A stretch of DNA of 34,193 nucleotides, from NCBI GenBank assembly GCA_003220595.1, contig QHSZ01000089.1:1-34193 (forward strand), written 5' to 3'. The DNA comes from Candidatus Rokuibacteriota bacterium (GTDB lineage Bacteria > Methylomirabilota > Methylomirabilia > Rokubacteriales > CSP1-6). Under the pieces are notes generated by a model. The model saw only the letters and a program-made list of their open reading frames with translations, had not been told where the DNA came from and made no database searches. The position numbers and the translations under genes were made by a program. Below are positions 7,730-17,855 of this stretch, piece by piece (the first letter of the stretch is position 1; the number at the start of each line of letters is the position of its first letter).

Positions 7730-9351
7730 CCTCGGCCCGGGCGCTCGTCGACGGCGACTACGACGTCGTCATCATCGGCGGCGGCATGGCCGGCGCCGGC
7801 TGCGCACGGGACCTGGCGCTTCGCGGCCTGTCGGTGGCCCTCGTGGAGAAGGGCGACTTCGCCTCGGGGACGACCGCGTACTCCTCCAAGCTGATCCACG
7901 GCGGGCTTCGATACCTCGAGCTCTTCGACGTCGGTCTCGTGCGCGAATCGCTCCGCGAGCGCGAGACGCTGCGTCGCCTCGCGCCCCACCTCGTGCGGCC
8001 GCTGCCGTTCCTCGTGCCGATCTACCGCGAGTCGGCGCGGAGCCTCGTCAAGGTGCGGATGGGCCTCGCGCTCTACGACTGGCTCACGCCGGGGCGGAAC
8101 CGCGAGCGCTACCGCGTGCTGCGACCGGTCGACACGCTCACACTCGAGCCCGGCATCCGCGCGCAGGACCTGCGCGGCGCGGGCTACTACTTCGACGACC
8201 TGCTCGTGGTTCCGGAGCGCCTCTGCCTCGAGAACGTGCTCTCGGCGTGCCGGCACGGCGCACGGGTCTTCAACTACGCGCCGGTGGAGGCGATCCTCCG
8301 CGACCGGAGGGGCGCCGTCGCGGGTGTGCGGGTGCGGGATCTCCTCACGGACCGTAGCGTGCGGCTCGGGACGCGGATCGTGGTCAACGCCACCGGACCG
8401 TGGGCGGACGAGCTCCGGGCTCTCGGCGGCGTGACGGAGCGCGGCCGGCGCGTGCTCCGTCGGACGAAGGGGATCCACTGCCTGCTGCCGCGACTCACCG
8501 ACCGCGCGATCTACCACTCGACGGGCGACGAGCGGATGATCTTCGTGATCCCGTGGCGGGAGTTCTCGCTCGTGGGTACGACCGACAGCGACTTCGAGGG
8601 CGACCTCGACCGGCTCCACGCGACGCGCGAGGAGGTGAGCTACCTGCTCGACGAGGTGCGCAAGGTGCTGCCCGACCCGCGCGTGACGCTCGAGCAGGTC
8701 GTCTACACCTACGCCGGTGTGCGCCCGCTCTCGTTCGAGGAGGGCAAGCGCGAGTCCGACGTCTCGCGAGCGCACAAGGTCGTCCCGGAGGAGGACGGCC
8801 GATTTCTCTCGATCACGGGGACGAAGCTCACCTGCTTCCGAAGCCTCGCGGCCGTGCTGGGAGATCAGGTCGTCCGCACCCTCGGGCGCGGCGCGCCCGG
8901 GGGCACCGACCGGCTCACGCTCGACGGGCTCGACGAGGAGGCGGGGCGCGTCGAGGCGCGCACGTGGCTCGACGTCGGGCCCGAGCTCGCCGCCTCCGGC
9001 CTCGCGCGGGAGACGCTCGAGACGCTGGTGACGCTCTACGGGCGCGCGTACCCGCGCGTCATCGACCTCGCCGGCAAGGTGCCCGCGGGCGCCGAGCGCC
9101 TCTGCCCGTCGAACCCCGACCTCGTCGCCGAGCTCTACCTGGCCGTGCAGGAGGAGATGGCGGTCTCGCTCCAGGACGTGCTCCTCCGGCGCACGGGGAT
9201 CGGGACGAGCCGCTGCCAGGGTCTCGACTGCGCCGGCGCGATCGGCCAGCGGATGGCGCAGCTCCTCGGCTGGACGCCGCGGCGCCTCGAGGCGGAGCTC
9301 GAGGCCTACCGCGCGTACGTGGCGCGCTCGCAGAGGTTCAGGACGACATAA
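7726..9351 (+). CDS. glpD: FAD-dependent glycerol-3-phosphate dehydrogenase
   Basis: YDVVIIGGGMAGAGCARDLALRGLSVALVEKGDFASGTTAYSSKLIHGGLRYLE; start placed at 7726 in the 7399..9351 ORF. Confidence 0.93.
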   Translation: MTSARALVDGDYDVVIIGGGMAGAGCARDLALRGLSVALVEKGDFASGTTAYSSKLIHGGLRYLELFDVGLVRESLRERETLRRLAPHLVRPLPFLVPIYRESARSLVKVRMGLALYDWLTPGRNRERYRVLRPVDTLTLEPGIRAQDLRGAGYYFDDLLVVPERLCLENVLSACRHGARVFNYAPVEAILRDRRGAVAGVRVRDLLTDRSVRLGTRIVVNATGPWADELRALGGVTERGRRVLRRTKGIHCLLPRLTDRAIYHSTGDERMIFVIPWREFSLVGTTDSDFEGDLDRLHATREEVSYLLDEVRKVLPDPRVTLEQVVYTYAGVRPLSFEEGKRESDVSRAHKVVPEEDGRFLSITGTKLTCFRSLAAVLGDQVVRTLGRGAPGGTDRLTLDGLDEEAGRVEARTWLDVGPELAASGLARETLETLVTLYGRAYPRVIDLAGKVPAGAERLCPSNPDLVAELYLAVQEEMAVSLQDVLLRRTGIGTSRCQGLDCAGAIGQRMAQLLGWTPRRLEAELEAYRAYVARSQRFRTT

Positions 9352-9352
9352 G

Positions 9353-9386
9353 CGCGTCGGACGCGTGTGCTATAGTGCGGCGCACT
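9353..9386 (+). promoter_or_regulatory. Candidate ugp promoter (extended -10 TGC-TATAGT, 9371-9376) with two 13-nt palindromes
   Basis: CGCGTC-G-GACGCG at 9353-9365 and AGTGCG-G-CGCACT at 9374-9386; TATAGT at 9371-9376; no convincing -35. Confidence 0.5.
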
Positions 9387-9427
9387 CGACACGTCGCTCA
9401 GACCCGCGGTTGACCAAGGAGGTCTTC

Positions 9428-10738
9428 ATGAAGCGGTGGGCCGGCATCGTCCTCGTTCTGACCGCGACGGGTCTTCTCGCCTCACCCGCCCCGTCGACGG
9501 CGAAGACGGAGATCCAGTGGTGGCACGCGATGACCGCCGTGCTCGGTGAGCGGGTCAACGAGATCGCCGCCACGTTCAACGCCTCTCAGAACGACTACGA
9601 GGTGAAGGCGGTCTACAAGGGCTCCTACCCGGACACACTGAACGCCGCCATCGCTGCCTACCGGGCCAAGCAGCCGCCGCACATCGTGCAGGTCTTCGAG
9701 GTGGGCACGCAGACGATGCTGTCCTCGGGCGCCGTGTACCCGGTCTTCCAGCTGATGAAGGACCACGGGATCGCCGTCGACTGGAACGATCTGATCGGTC
9801 CGGTGAAGAGCTACTACTCGACGGGCGGCAACCTCTCCTCGATGGCCTTCAACTCCTCGACGCCGATCCTCTTCTACAACAAGGACCTCTTCAAGAAGGC
9901 GGGCCTCGCCGACAAGCCGCCGGCCACCTGGGACGAGGTGGAGGCGATGGCGAAGAAGCTCGCCGGCGCCGGCACGAAGTGCGGCTTCAGCGCCGCCTGG
10001 CCGTCGTGGACGCTGGTCGAGAACATGCACGCGCTCCACGACCAGCCGTTCGCCGACCAGGCCAACGGATTCGACGGCCTCGCCACCCGACTTCAGATCA
10101 ACGGCGCCTTCGGCGTCAAGATGCTGGAGCTGCTCCAGCGCGGCGCCCGGGAGGGCTGGTTCGTCTACAACGGGCGGCTCAACAAGGCCGAGGCCAACAT
10201 GGGTGGCGGCGAATGCGGCATCTTCCTCTCATCGTCCGCCTACATCGGCAACCTGACGCGCGCGTCCGAGGGCAAGTTCGTGTGGGGGACGGGGCCGCTG
10301 CCGCGGCTCTCTGGCTACCCGCAGGGCAGCTCGATCATCGGGGGCGCGACGCTCTGGGTGATGAAGGGCGCCAAGCCCGAGGAGTACAAGGGCGTCGCGC
10401 AGTTCTTCAAATACCTGGCCTCGACGGCGAACCAGGCGTGGTGGGCGGGCGTCACCGGCTACCTGCCGCTGACCAACGCGGCCGTGAAGGCGATGGAGTC
10501 CTCAGGCCACTTCCAGAAGAACCCGCAGCAGCGTACGGCCATCGACCAGATGCTCGGCGGCAAGACCACGCCGAACAGCCAGGGCATCCGCCTCGGCAAC
10601 TTCGTCTCCATCCGCGACGCCATCGAGGAGCAGATGGAAAACATCTTCAGCGGCAAGAAGACCCCGAAGCAGGGGCTGGACGACGCGGTCGCGAAGTCGA
10701 GCGAAATCCTGAAGGAGTTCGCCGCGCTCTACAGGTGA
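9428..10738 (+). CDS. ugpB: sn-glycerol-3-phosphate-type ABC transporter substrate-binding protein
   Basis: Signal peptide then EIQWWHAMTAVLGERVNEIAATFNASQNDYEVKAVYKGSYPDTLNAAIAAYRAKQPPHIVQVFEVGTQTMLSSGAVYPV; SD AAGGAGG upstream. Confidence 0.92.
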   Translation: MKRWAGIVLVLTATGLLASPAPSTAKTEIQWWHAMTAVLGERVNEIAATFNASQNDYEVKAVYKGSYPDTLNAAIAAYRAKQPPHIVQVFEVGTQTMLSSGAVYPVFQLMKDHGIAVDWNDLIGPVKSYYSTGGNLSSMAFNSSTPILFYNKDLFKKAGLADKPPATWDEVEAMAKKLAGAGTKCGFSAAWPSWTLVENMHALHDQPFADQANGFDGLATRLQINGAFGVKMLELLQRGAREGWFVYNGRLNKAEANMGGGECGIFLSSSAYIGNLTRASEGKFVWGTGPLPRLSGYPQGSSIIGGATLWVMKGAKPEEYKGVAQFFKYLASTANQAWWAGVTGYLPLTNAAVKAMESSGHFQKNPQQRTAIDQMLGGKTTPNSQGIRLGNFVSIRDAIEEQMENIFSGKKTPKQGLDDAVAKSSEILKEFAALYR

Positions 10739-10759
10739 GGGGCGGGTCGGCCACCCGCG

Positions 10760-11641
10760 ATGAAGCGCTTCGTCTTCCGGAACCGGTGGCTGCCCTACGC
10801 GCTCGTGGCGCCGCAGGTCGCCGTCACGCTCGCCTTCTTCTTCTGGCCCGCCTTCGATTCGCTCCGGCTCTCGCTCTACCGCGCCTCGCCCTTCGGCGAC
10901 CGGCTCATCTGGGCTGGCCTCGCCAACTTCGAGCGGCTCTTCCGCGACCCCGCCTACCTCCGGAGCGCGCTGACCAGCCTCGTGTTCTCGTTCGTCGTGA
11001 CGTTCGCGGGGCTCGCCCTGGCCCTGCTGCTCGCCTCGCTCGCCAACGCGAAGATCCGCGGGCTCGCCGTCTACCGCTCGCTGCTCCTCTGGCCCTACGG
11101 CATCGCGCCCGCGATCGCCGGCATCATCTGGCTCTTCATCTTCCATCCCTCGTACGGGATCCTGCCGTGGCTCCTGTCATTCGTCACGGCCTACCAGTTC
11201 AATTGGTTCTTGAAGGGCTGGGTGGCGATGACGCTCATCGTCATGGCGGCGATCTGGAAGCAGTTCGGCTACAACCTGGCCTTCTACCTGGCCGGGCTGC
11301 AGGCGATCGAGGCCTCGGTGCTCGAGGCCGCCAGCGTCGATGGGGCGGGGCCGATCCGGCGTTTCTTCGCGGTGACCTTCCCGCTGCTCTCGCCGGTGAC
11401 GTTTTTCCTGTTCACGCTCAACATGACCTTCTCGTTCTTCGACACCTTCGGCCTGATCCATTCGGTGACCCAGGGCGGGCCCGGCGACGCGACCTCGATC
11501 CTGGTCTACCGCGCGTGGAAGGACGGCTTCGAGGGGCTGCAGCTCGGCTTTTCGGCGGCGCAATCGGTGGTTCTGATGGCGCTCGTGATCGGGCTCACCG
11601 CGTTTCAGTTCCGCTTCGCCGAGAAGAAGGTGACCTACTGA
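10760..11641 (+). CDS. ugpA: ABC transporter permease, glycerol-3-phosphate type
   Basis: MalF/UgpA-type permease; EAA-loop ASVLEAASVDGAGPIRRFFAVTFPLLSP; directly downstream of ugpB. Confidence 0.9.
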   Translation: MKRFVFRNRWLPYALVAPQVAVTLAFFFWPAFDSLRLSLYRASPFGDRLIWAGLANFERLFRDPAYLRSALTSLVFSFVVTFAGLALALLLASLANAKIRGLAVYRSLLLWPYGIAPAIAGIIWLFIFHPSYGILPWLLSFVTAYQFNWFLKGWVAMTLIVMAAIWKQFGYNLAFYLAGLQAIEASVLEAASVDGAGPIRRFFAVTFPLLSPVTFFLFTLNMTFSFFDTFGLIHSVTQGGPGDATSILVYRAWKDGFEGLQLGFSAAQSVVLMALVIGLTAFQFRFAEKKVTY

Positions 11642-12519
11642 TGTCGCGGACCCTCACGCGGCCGGGCGTCCTCGCCGTCCGCGCGCCGGCGCGCGCGAAG
11701 CCCCGCGATCGGAGCGGGCTCGTCGCCCACGCGATCCTGCTCGCGGCCGTCGCCGTCCTGGCCTTCCCCCTCTACTACGCGTTCGTCATCAGCACCCAGA
11801 CCCTCTCGCAGGTGACGAGCCTGCCGCCGCGGCCGTGGCCGTCGACGGCGCTCTTCGCCAACTACGCCGAGGCCTGGCAGCGAGCCCAGATGGGTCGGTT
11901 GCTGCTCAACAGCGCGATCGTGGCGCTCGGCGTGGCGTTCGGCAAGATCGCGATCTCGCTGCTCTCGGCCTTCGCGATCGTCTACTTCAACTTCCGCGGC
12001 AAGCAGATCGTCTTCTGGATGATCTTCGTCACGCTGATGCTGCCGGTGCCCGTGCGGATCGTCTCCACCTACCAGGTCATCAGCGTGCTCGGCTGGGTGA
12101 ACACCTACTGGGGGCTCACGGTGCCGCTGCTGGCGTCCGCGACGGGGACCTTCCTCTTCCGGCAGTTCTACCAGACGATCCCGGACTCGTTGGCCGAGGC
12201 CGCCCAGCTCGACGGTGCGGGCGCGATGCGCTTCCTCTGGTCGATCCTGCTGCCGCTGTCGAAGGCCAACATCGCGGCGCTCTTCGTCATCCTCTTCGTC
12301 TACGGCTGGAACGACTATCTCTGGCCGCTGATGATCACCAACACTCCGGAGATGCGCACCGCGGTCATCGGCATCGAGTCCCTGGTGCCGCGGACCTCGC
12401 AGCTGCCGGAGTGGAACATCGCGATGGCGGCGGCGATGATGGTGCTGCTGCCTCCGGTGGCCGTGATCGTCCTCATGCAGCGCTGGTTCGTGAAGGGGCT
12501 CATCGAGAGCGAGAAATGA
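11641..12519 (+). CDS. ugpE: ABC transporter permease, glycerol-3-phosphate type
   Basis: MalG/UgpE-type permease; IPDSLAEAAQLDGAGAMRFLWSILLPLSKANIAALFVILFVYGWNDYLWPLMIT; TGATG junction with ugpA. Confidence 0.9.
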   Translation: MSRTLTRPGVLAVRAPARAKPRDRSGLVAHAILLAAVAVLAFPLYYAFVISTQTLSQVTSLPPRPWPSTALFANYAEAWQRAQMGRLLLNSAIVALGVAFGKIAISLLSAFAIVYFNFRGKQIVFWMIFVTLMLPVPVRIVSTYQVISVLGWVNTYWGLTVPLLASATGTFLFRQFYQTIPDSLAEAAQLDGAGAMRFLWSILLPLSKANIAALFVILFVYGWNDYLWPLMITNTPEMRTAVIGIESLVPRTSQLPEWNIAMAAAMMVLLPPVAVIVLMQRWFVKGLIESEK

Positions 12520-13322
12520 CCCGGGTCGCAGCGCATCGGGGTGGCGCCCTGCTCTGGCCGGAGAACAGCCTCCACGCCTTCCGGCACGCGCTCGCGCTCG
12601 GCTGCGACTTCCTCGAGCTCGACGTGCACCTGACGTCCGACGGCGAGGTCGCGGTCATCCACGACGCCACGCTCGACCGGACGTCCGAGGGCGCGGGGGC
12701 GGTCGTCGCGGCGAAGGCCACCGCGCTCCGGCGCCTCAGGCTCAGAGGTCCCGACGGCGGGCTCACCGACGAGCGCGTGCCGCTGCTCGAGGAGGTGCTG
12801 GCGCTCGTGGCGCCGACCCCGGCGGCCCTGCTGGTCGAGGTCAAGGGGCCGGGGCCGGGCGTCGAGGTGCGCTACCGGCGTGCCGGCGGGCGGGCGACCG
12901 CCGTGCCCGGCGAGCGGTACGAGGGCCTCGAGGACAAGGTGATCGCGACCCTCGGCCGCGCGGGATTCCTCGAGCGCGCGACGGTCATGGCCTTCAACCC
13001 GGACGTCCTCACGCGCGTGCGCGCTCGGCTGCCGCGCCAGCGCACGACGCTCCTCGTGGACGCGGACCACGTGGCGCAGGCGGGCACGCGGCCCGAGGAG
13101 ACGATCGACTGGGCGCTGGCCGTCGGCGCGACCGACGTCGGGCTCGAGCACGCGCTCGCGAACGAGACGGTCGTGCGCGCCGCGCGTGCGGCGGACGTGC
13201 TGCTCTCCGTCTGGACGGTCAACGACGAGCCCGCCATGCGCCGGCTGACCGCCCTGGGCGTCGACGTGCTGACGTCCGACCGCCCGGACCTCGCCCTGCG
13301 CGTCGTACGGGGCGCGCGGTGA
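12516..13322 (+). CDS. ugpQ: Glycerophosphodiester phosphodiesterase, predicted cytosolic
   Basis: [67 protein letters not shown]; no signal peptide; ATGA overlap with ugpE. Confidence 0.9.
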   Translation: MTRVAAHRGGALLWPENSLHAFRHALALGCDFLELDVHLTSDGEVAVIHDATLDRTSEGAGAVVAAKATALRRLRLRGPDGGLTDERVPLLEEVLALVAPTPAALLVEVKGPGPGVEVRYRRAGGRATAVPGERYEGLEDKVIATLGRAGFLERATVMAFNPDVLTRVRARLPRQRTTLLVDADHVAQAGTRPEETIDWALAVGATDVGLEHALANETVVRAARAADVLLSVWTVNDEPAMRRLTALGVDVLTSDRPDLALRVVRGAR

Positions 13323-13561
13323 AACGCGCGACCCTGCTCGTCCTCCTGGCCCTCGGGCTCGCGGTCGCCGCCGAGAGCCGCGCGGCCGACCCGGCCGTGA
13401 GGATCGCCGCGCACCGGGGCGGCGCGGGCCTCTGGCCCGAGGCCAGCCTGCTGGCCTTCCGGCAGGCGCTCGCGCTCGGCGTGGACTGCCTCGAGTTCGA
13501 TCTCCACATGACGCGCGATGGCGAGCTGGTGGTCATCCACGACGCCACGCTCGACCGGACG
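12653..13561 (+). repeat. 31-bp exact direct repeat shared by the two GDPD genes (12653-12683 and 13531-13561)
   Basis: GGTCATCCACGACGCCACGCTCGACCGGACG at both positions, encoding [10 protein letters not shown]. Confidence 0.9.
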
Positions 13562-14143
13562 ACGACGGCGCAGGGGGCCGTGCGGGACCTGACGCTCGGC
13601 CAGCTCGCCCCCGCGAGGATCCGCGCCAGGGACGGGAGCGTCACCGACGAGCCGGTGCCGACGCTCGCCGCGGTGCTCGACCTCGCCGCGCCCGCGGCCG
13701 TCGGGCTCTTGCCCGAGATCAAGGTCGGCCCCGACGGCACGCCGTACCCGGGCATCGAGGCGAAGGTCTTAGCACTCCTGCGGGCCCGCGGCGTCCTCGG
13801 GCGCGCCGTCGTGCAGGCCTTCGAGGGCTCGACGCTCCGGCGTCTTCTGGCCCTCGAGCCCACCGCGCGCACGATGCTCCTCGTGGGCCGCGCGCGCCTC
13901 CAGCGCGAGCGCGCCGCGCCCCGGGAGGCGGTGCGCTGGGCGCAGGAGGTCGGCGCGACCGACCTCGGGATAGATCACCGGATCGTCGACGCCGCGCTGG
14001 TCGCCGAGGCGCGGACGGCGGGCATCCGGATCTCGGTCTTCACGGTGAACGAGGAGCAGGACCTCCGTCGCATGCTGGAGCTCCGCGTGGACGCGGTGAT
14101 GACGGACCGCCCCGACCTCGCCAAGCGGCTCTTCGGCCGATGA
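13319..14143 (+). CDS. Glycerophosphodiester phosphodiesterase, predicted exported
   Basis: [23 protein letters not shown] signal peptide then [48 protein letters not shown] overlap with the preceding gene. Confidence 0.88.
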   Translation: MKRATLLVLLALGLAVAAESRAADPAVRIAAHRGGAGLWPEASLLAFRQALALGVDCLEFDLHMTRDGELVVIHDATLDRTTTAQGAVRDLTLGQLAPARIRARDGSVTDEPVPTLAAVLDLAAPAAVGLLPEIKVGPDGTPYPGIEAKVLALLRARGVLGRAVVQAFEGSTLRRLLALEPTARTMLLVGRARLQRERAAPREAVRWAQEVGATDLGIDHRIVDAALVAEARTAGIRISVFTVNEEQDLRRMLELRVDAVMTDRPDLAKRLFGR

Positions 14144-15648
14144 CGAAGCGCTACGTCTTGGCGCTCGACCAGGGCACGAGCGGCTCGACCGCGCTCGTGG
14201 TGGACGCCGACGGGCGCGTGCGGGCGCGCGGGTACGCCGAGCTGCCGCAGTACTTCCCGGAGCCCGGCTGGGTCGAGCACGACCCGGGGGAGATCTGGGC
14301 GACGGTCGAGCGCGCGGCGGCGCAGGCGCTCGCCGAGGCGCGCGTGGCCGGCGGGGAGGTCGGCGCCGTCGGGATCACCAATCAGCGCGAGACGACGCTC
14401 GTGTGGGAGCGCGCCACGGGGGCGCCGATCCACCGCGCGATCGTCTGGCAGTGCCGGCGGACGGCGCCCTTCTGCGACCGCCTCCGCGCCGACGGCGTGG
14501 AGCCGCTCGTCCGCGAGCGGACGGGGCTCGTGCTCGACGCCTACTTCTCCGGGACGAAGATCCGCTGGCTCCTCGACGAGGTCGCGGGGGCGCGCGCGCG
14601 GGCGGAGCGCGGTCAGCTCGCGTTCGGGACCGTGGACTCCTGGCTCCTCTGGAAGCTCACCGGCGGTCGCGTGCACGCGACCGACGCGAGCAACGCGTCG
14701 CGCACCCTCTGCCTGAATCTCCGTACGGGCGACTGGGACGACGACCTGCTCTCACTTCTGGGCGTTCCACGGGCCGTCCTGCCGGCGGTCGTCCCGTCCT
14801 CGGGCGTGGTGGGCGAGACCGTGGATCTCGGCTGGCTGCCGCGCGGCATCCCGGTCGCCGGGATCGCCGGCGACCAGCAGGCCGCGCTCTTCGGCCAGGC
14901 CTGCTACGCGCCCGGCACCGCCAAGAACACGTACGGGACCGGCTGCTTCCTGCTGCTCAACACCGGCCGCGCGCCCGTCGTCTCCTCGCACGGGCTCCTC
15001 ACGACGATCGCGTGGCGCATCGGCGCCGAGACGACGTATGCTCTCGAGGGCAGCGTGTTCGTGGCCGGCGCGACGCTCCAGTGGCTCCGCGACGGCCTCG
15101 GGATCCTCACGCACGCGGCGGAGAGCGAGGCGCTGGCGCGGTCGGTCCCGGACACGGGCGGCGTCTACTTCGTGCCCGCCTTCGTCGGGCTCGGCGCGCC
15201 CTGGTGGGACATGTACGCGCGCGGCGTGATCGTCGGCCTCACGCGCGGGACGACCGGCGCCCACCTCGTGCGCGCGGCCCTCGAGGCGATCGCATTCCAG
15301 AGCCGCGACGTGCTCGTGGCCATGGCGGCCGACGCGGGCGTCGCGGTGCGCGAGCTCCGCGTGGACGGCGGCGCGGCGGCGAACGATTTCCTGTGCCAGT
15401 TCCAGGCCGACCTGATGGACGTCGCCGTGTTGCGGCCCGCCGTGATCGAGACGACGTCGCTGGGTGCCGCGTACCTCGCGGGCCTCGGCGCCGGCCTGTG
15501 GTCCTCGCTCGACGACCTCGCCGGCCGCTGGACACTCGAGCGGCGCTTCGCGCCGGCGCTCGGTGGACCCGCGCGCCAGGCCCAGGTCGAGACGTGGCGG
15601 CGGGCGGTGGAGCGCGCGCGCGGCTGGGCGAGCGGTCAACCTCAGTGA
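14140..15648 (+). CDS. glpK: Glycerol kinase
   Basis: [98 protein letters not shown]. Confidence 0.96.
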   Translation: MTKRYVLALDQGTSGSTALVVDADGRVRARGYAELPQYFPEPGWVEHDPGEIWATVERAAAQALAEARVAGGEVGAVGITNQRETTLVWERATGAPIHRAIVWQCRRTAPFCDRLRADGVEPLVRERTGLVLDAYFSGTKIRWLLDEVAGARARAERGQLAFGTVDSWLLWKLTGGRVHATDASNASRTLCLNLRTGDWDDDLLSLLGVPRAVLPAVVPSSGVVGETVDLGWLPRGIPVAGIAGDQQAALFGQACYAPGTAKNTYGTGCFLLLNTGRAPVVSSHGLLTTIAWRIGAETTYALEGSVFVAGATLQWLRDGLGILTHAAESEALARSVPDTGGVYFVPAFVGLGAPWWDMYARGVIVGLTRGTTGAHLVRAALEAIAFQSRDVLVAMAADAGVAVRELRVDGGAAANDFLCQFQADLMDVAVLRPAVIETTSLGAAYLAGLGAGLWSSLDDLAGRWTLERRFAPALGGPARQAQVETWRRAVERARGWASGQPQ

Positions 15649-15658
15649 GGAGACGACG

Positions 15659-16771
15659 ATGAAACGACTCGGAGTTCTGGCGCTCGCGGTCCTGTCGGTC
15701 GCCGGCGCGGCGGGCGGCGCCTCGGCGCAGGCCCCGATCGAGAGCGAGCTGGCGCTGATCACGCCCGTGTCGAAGTTCATCCACGACGCCGCGCTCAAGG
15801 CGTTCGCCGACTACGCCAAGGAGCGCTGGGGCGTCGCGGTCAAGGTGAGCGCGATCCCGGCCGGGACGCCGGTGGCGTACGGCCGCGTCGTCGAGTGGAA
15901 GGGCCGGCCGGAGGTAGACATCTTCTGGGGCGGCGAGTCGGCGCTCTTCGAGAAGCTCGCCGAGCAGCGACTGCTCGCCAAGCTCGAGCTCGCCGCCGAG
16001 CTCTGGGACTCAATCCCGGCGTCGCTCGGGAAGCCGAGACCCATTCCCTTGAAGGACAAGGACGGCTTCTGGGTCGGCACCGCGCTCGAGCCCTACGGGC
16101 TCGTCTACCACCCGAAGAAGCTCCAACGCCTCGGCGTCCCGGAGCTCCGCGAGTGGGACGACCTCCTGCACCCGAAGCTCCGGGGCGAGGTCGCCCAGTG
16201 CGCGCCGACGCGCTCGTCGTCCTCCAACGCGACGTACGAGGTGATCCTCTCGATGCTCGGCGAGGAGAAGGGCTGGGACTGGCTCAAGAAGCTCGCCCAG
16301 AACACGGGGCACTTCACCGCGCGCAGCCGTGACGTGCCGACGGTCGTCGCCAAGGGCGAGTACGCGGCCGGCTTCGCCGTGCCGTCCTACATGGCGTTCG
16401 AGGAGAAGCTCGCGGGCTTCGACCTCAAGTTCGTCGCGCCGAGGAACGCGTTCGTCACGCCCGAGCCGATGGCGATCCTCGCCGGCGCCCGGAACCCGAG
16501 GGCCGCCCGCGCGTTCATCGAGTTCCTCCTGACGGAGCGCGGGCAGAAGGTCTTCATGGAGCGCGGCCTCTTCCCGATCACGCCGAAGTACAAGGTGCAG
16601 GGCGCACCCGGCTCGACCGCGGAGATGGCGGTGGAGTTCACCGGCGGTGTCCGCAGCTACTTCGCCGGCGACGTGTCGAACGTCTACGACGAGGCGGCCG
16701 CGCAGAAGCGCTCCGACGGGCTGAAGACGAAGTTCCGGTCGGAGATCGAGGCGGTCTGGAAGAAGCCCTGA
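15659..16771 (+). CDS. ABC transporter substrate-binding protein, Fe(III)/2-aminoethylphosphonate/phosphoglycerate-like class
   Basis: Signal peptide MKRLGVLALAVLSVAGAAGGASAQ; VDIFWGGESALFEKLAEQ, ...FIEFLLTERGQKVFMERGLFPI; SD GAGGAG; start placed at 15659. Confidence 0.85.
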   Translation: MKRLGVLALAVLSVAGAAGGASAQAPIESELALITPVSKFIHDAALKAFADYAKERWGVAVKVSAIPAGTPVAYGRVVEWKGRPEVDIFWGGESALFEKLAEQRLLAKLELAAELWDSIPASLGKPRPIPLKDKDGFWVGTALEPYGLVYHPKKLQRLGVPELREWDDLLHPKLRGEVAQCAPTRSSSSNATYEVILSMLGEEKGWDWLKKLAQNTGHFTARSRDVPTVVAKGEYAAGFAVPSYMAFEEKLAGFDLKFVAPRNAFVTPEPMAILAGARNPRAARAFIEFLLTERGQKVFMERGLFPITPKYKVQGAPGSTAEMAVEFTGGVRSYFAGDVSNVYDEAAAQKRSDGLKTKFRSEIEAVWKKP

Positions 16772-16793
16772 GGGCGGGCCGGGGCGTCCGGCG

Positions 16794-17855
16794 ATGCGCA
16801 TTCTGTTGAAGGGGGTCACCAAGGCGTTCGGCCACGTCACCGCCGTGGACCGAGCGACCCTCGAAATCGCCGACGGGGAGCTCTTCACGCTGCTCGGGCC
16901 CTCGGGCTGTGGCAAGACGACGCTCCTGCGGCTGGCCGCGGGGTTCTACGCTCCGGACGCCGGCGAGATCTGGTTCGGCGAGCGGCGCGTGGACGGGCTC
17001 CGGCCCTACGAGCGCAACATCGGGATGGTCTTCCAGAACTACGCGCTCTGGCCCCACATGACCGTGCGGGCGAACATCACCTACGGGCTCCGGCTCCGGA
17101 AGCTCGACGCCGCGACGGTCGCCCGCCGCCTCCAGGAGGGCCTCGCCAAGGTGAACCTCGCGGGGCTCGAGGCGCGCTACCCGGGCCAGCTCTCCGGCGG
17201 CCAGCAGCAGCGCGTCGCCCTCGCCCGAGCGCTCGTGCTCAACCCCGACATCCTCCTCCTCGACGAGCCGCTGTCGAACCTCGACGCCAAGATCCGCGTG
17301 CAGGTGCGGGCCGAGATCCGGAAGCTCCAGCAGGCGCTCGGCATCACTACGATCTACGTCACCCACGACCAGGAGGAGGCGCTCTCCCTGTCCGACCGCG
17401 TCGCGGTCATGCGCGACGGGCGGGTGCTGCAGCTCGCCTCGCCCAAGACGCTCTACGAGCGGCCCGCGAACCGGTTCGTCGCCGACTTCGTGGGCACCAA
17501 CAACCTGATCCCGGGCGTCTGCCGCGGGCTGGTCGAGGGCGGCGCCACGGCGGAGACGGCGATCGGCCCGGTGCGGGGCCTGCCGAGCCCGGGCCTCGCG
17601 CCGGGCGACCGCTGCGTGCTCGCGGTGCGCCCGGAGAACGTCGCGCTCGGAACCGGACAGGAGAACGTCTTCGACGGCCGGGTGGTGCTCTCCTCGTACC
17701 TCGGCAGCACGCTGCGCTACGAGATCGAGGTGCGGGGGGGCGTCGCGCTGAAGGTCGACGTCGGCGACCCGTGGCACCACGAAGTCCTGCCATCCGGCGC
17801 GTCGGTGCGCATCACGTTTCCCGCGTCGGCCGCACTGACGCTGCCGGATGACTGA
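16794..17855 (+). CDS. ABC transporter ATP-binding protein with C-terminal TOBE-like region (MalK/PotA/FbpC class)
   Basis: Walker A GPSGCGKTT, signature LSGGQQQRVALARAL, Walker B ILLLDEPLSNLDAK, H-loop YVTHDQEEALSLSDRVAVM. Confidence 0.95.
   Translation: MRILLKGVTKAFGHVTAVDRATLEIADGELFTLLGPSGCGKTTLLRLAAGFYAPDAGEIWFGERRVDGLRPYERNIGMVFQNYALWPHMTVRANITYGLRLRKLDAATVARRLQEGLAKVNLAGLEARYPGQLSGGQQQRVALARALVLNPDILLLDEPLSNLDAKIRVQVRAEIRKLQQALGITTIYVTHDQEEALSLSDRVAVMRDGRVLQLASPKTLYERPANRFVADFVGTNNLIPGVCRGLVEGGATAETAIGPVRGLPSPGLAPGDRCVLAVRPENVALGTGQENVFDGRVVLSSYLGSTLRYEIEVRGGVALKVDVGDPWHHEVLPSGASVRITFPASAALTLPDD

Noticed and set aside
14591-14600. CGCGCGCGCG tract in glpK as Z-DNA or a microsatellite
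   Set aside because: Encodes in-frame Ala/Arg residues in a GC-rich gene; only five repeats and expected at this composition.
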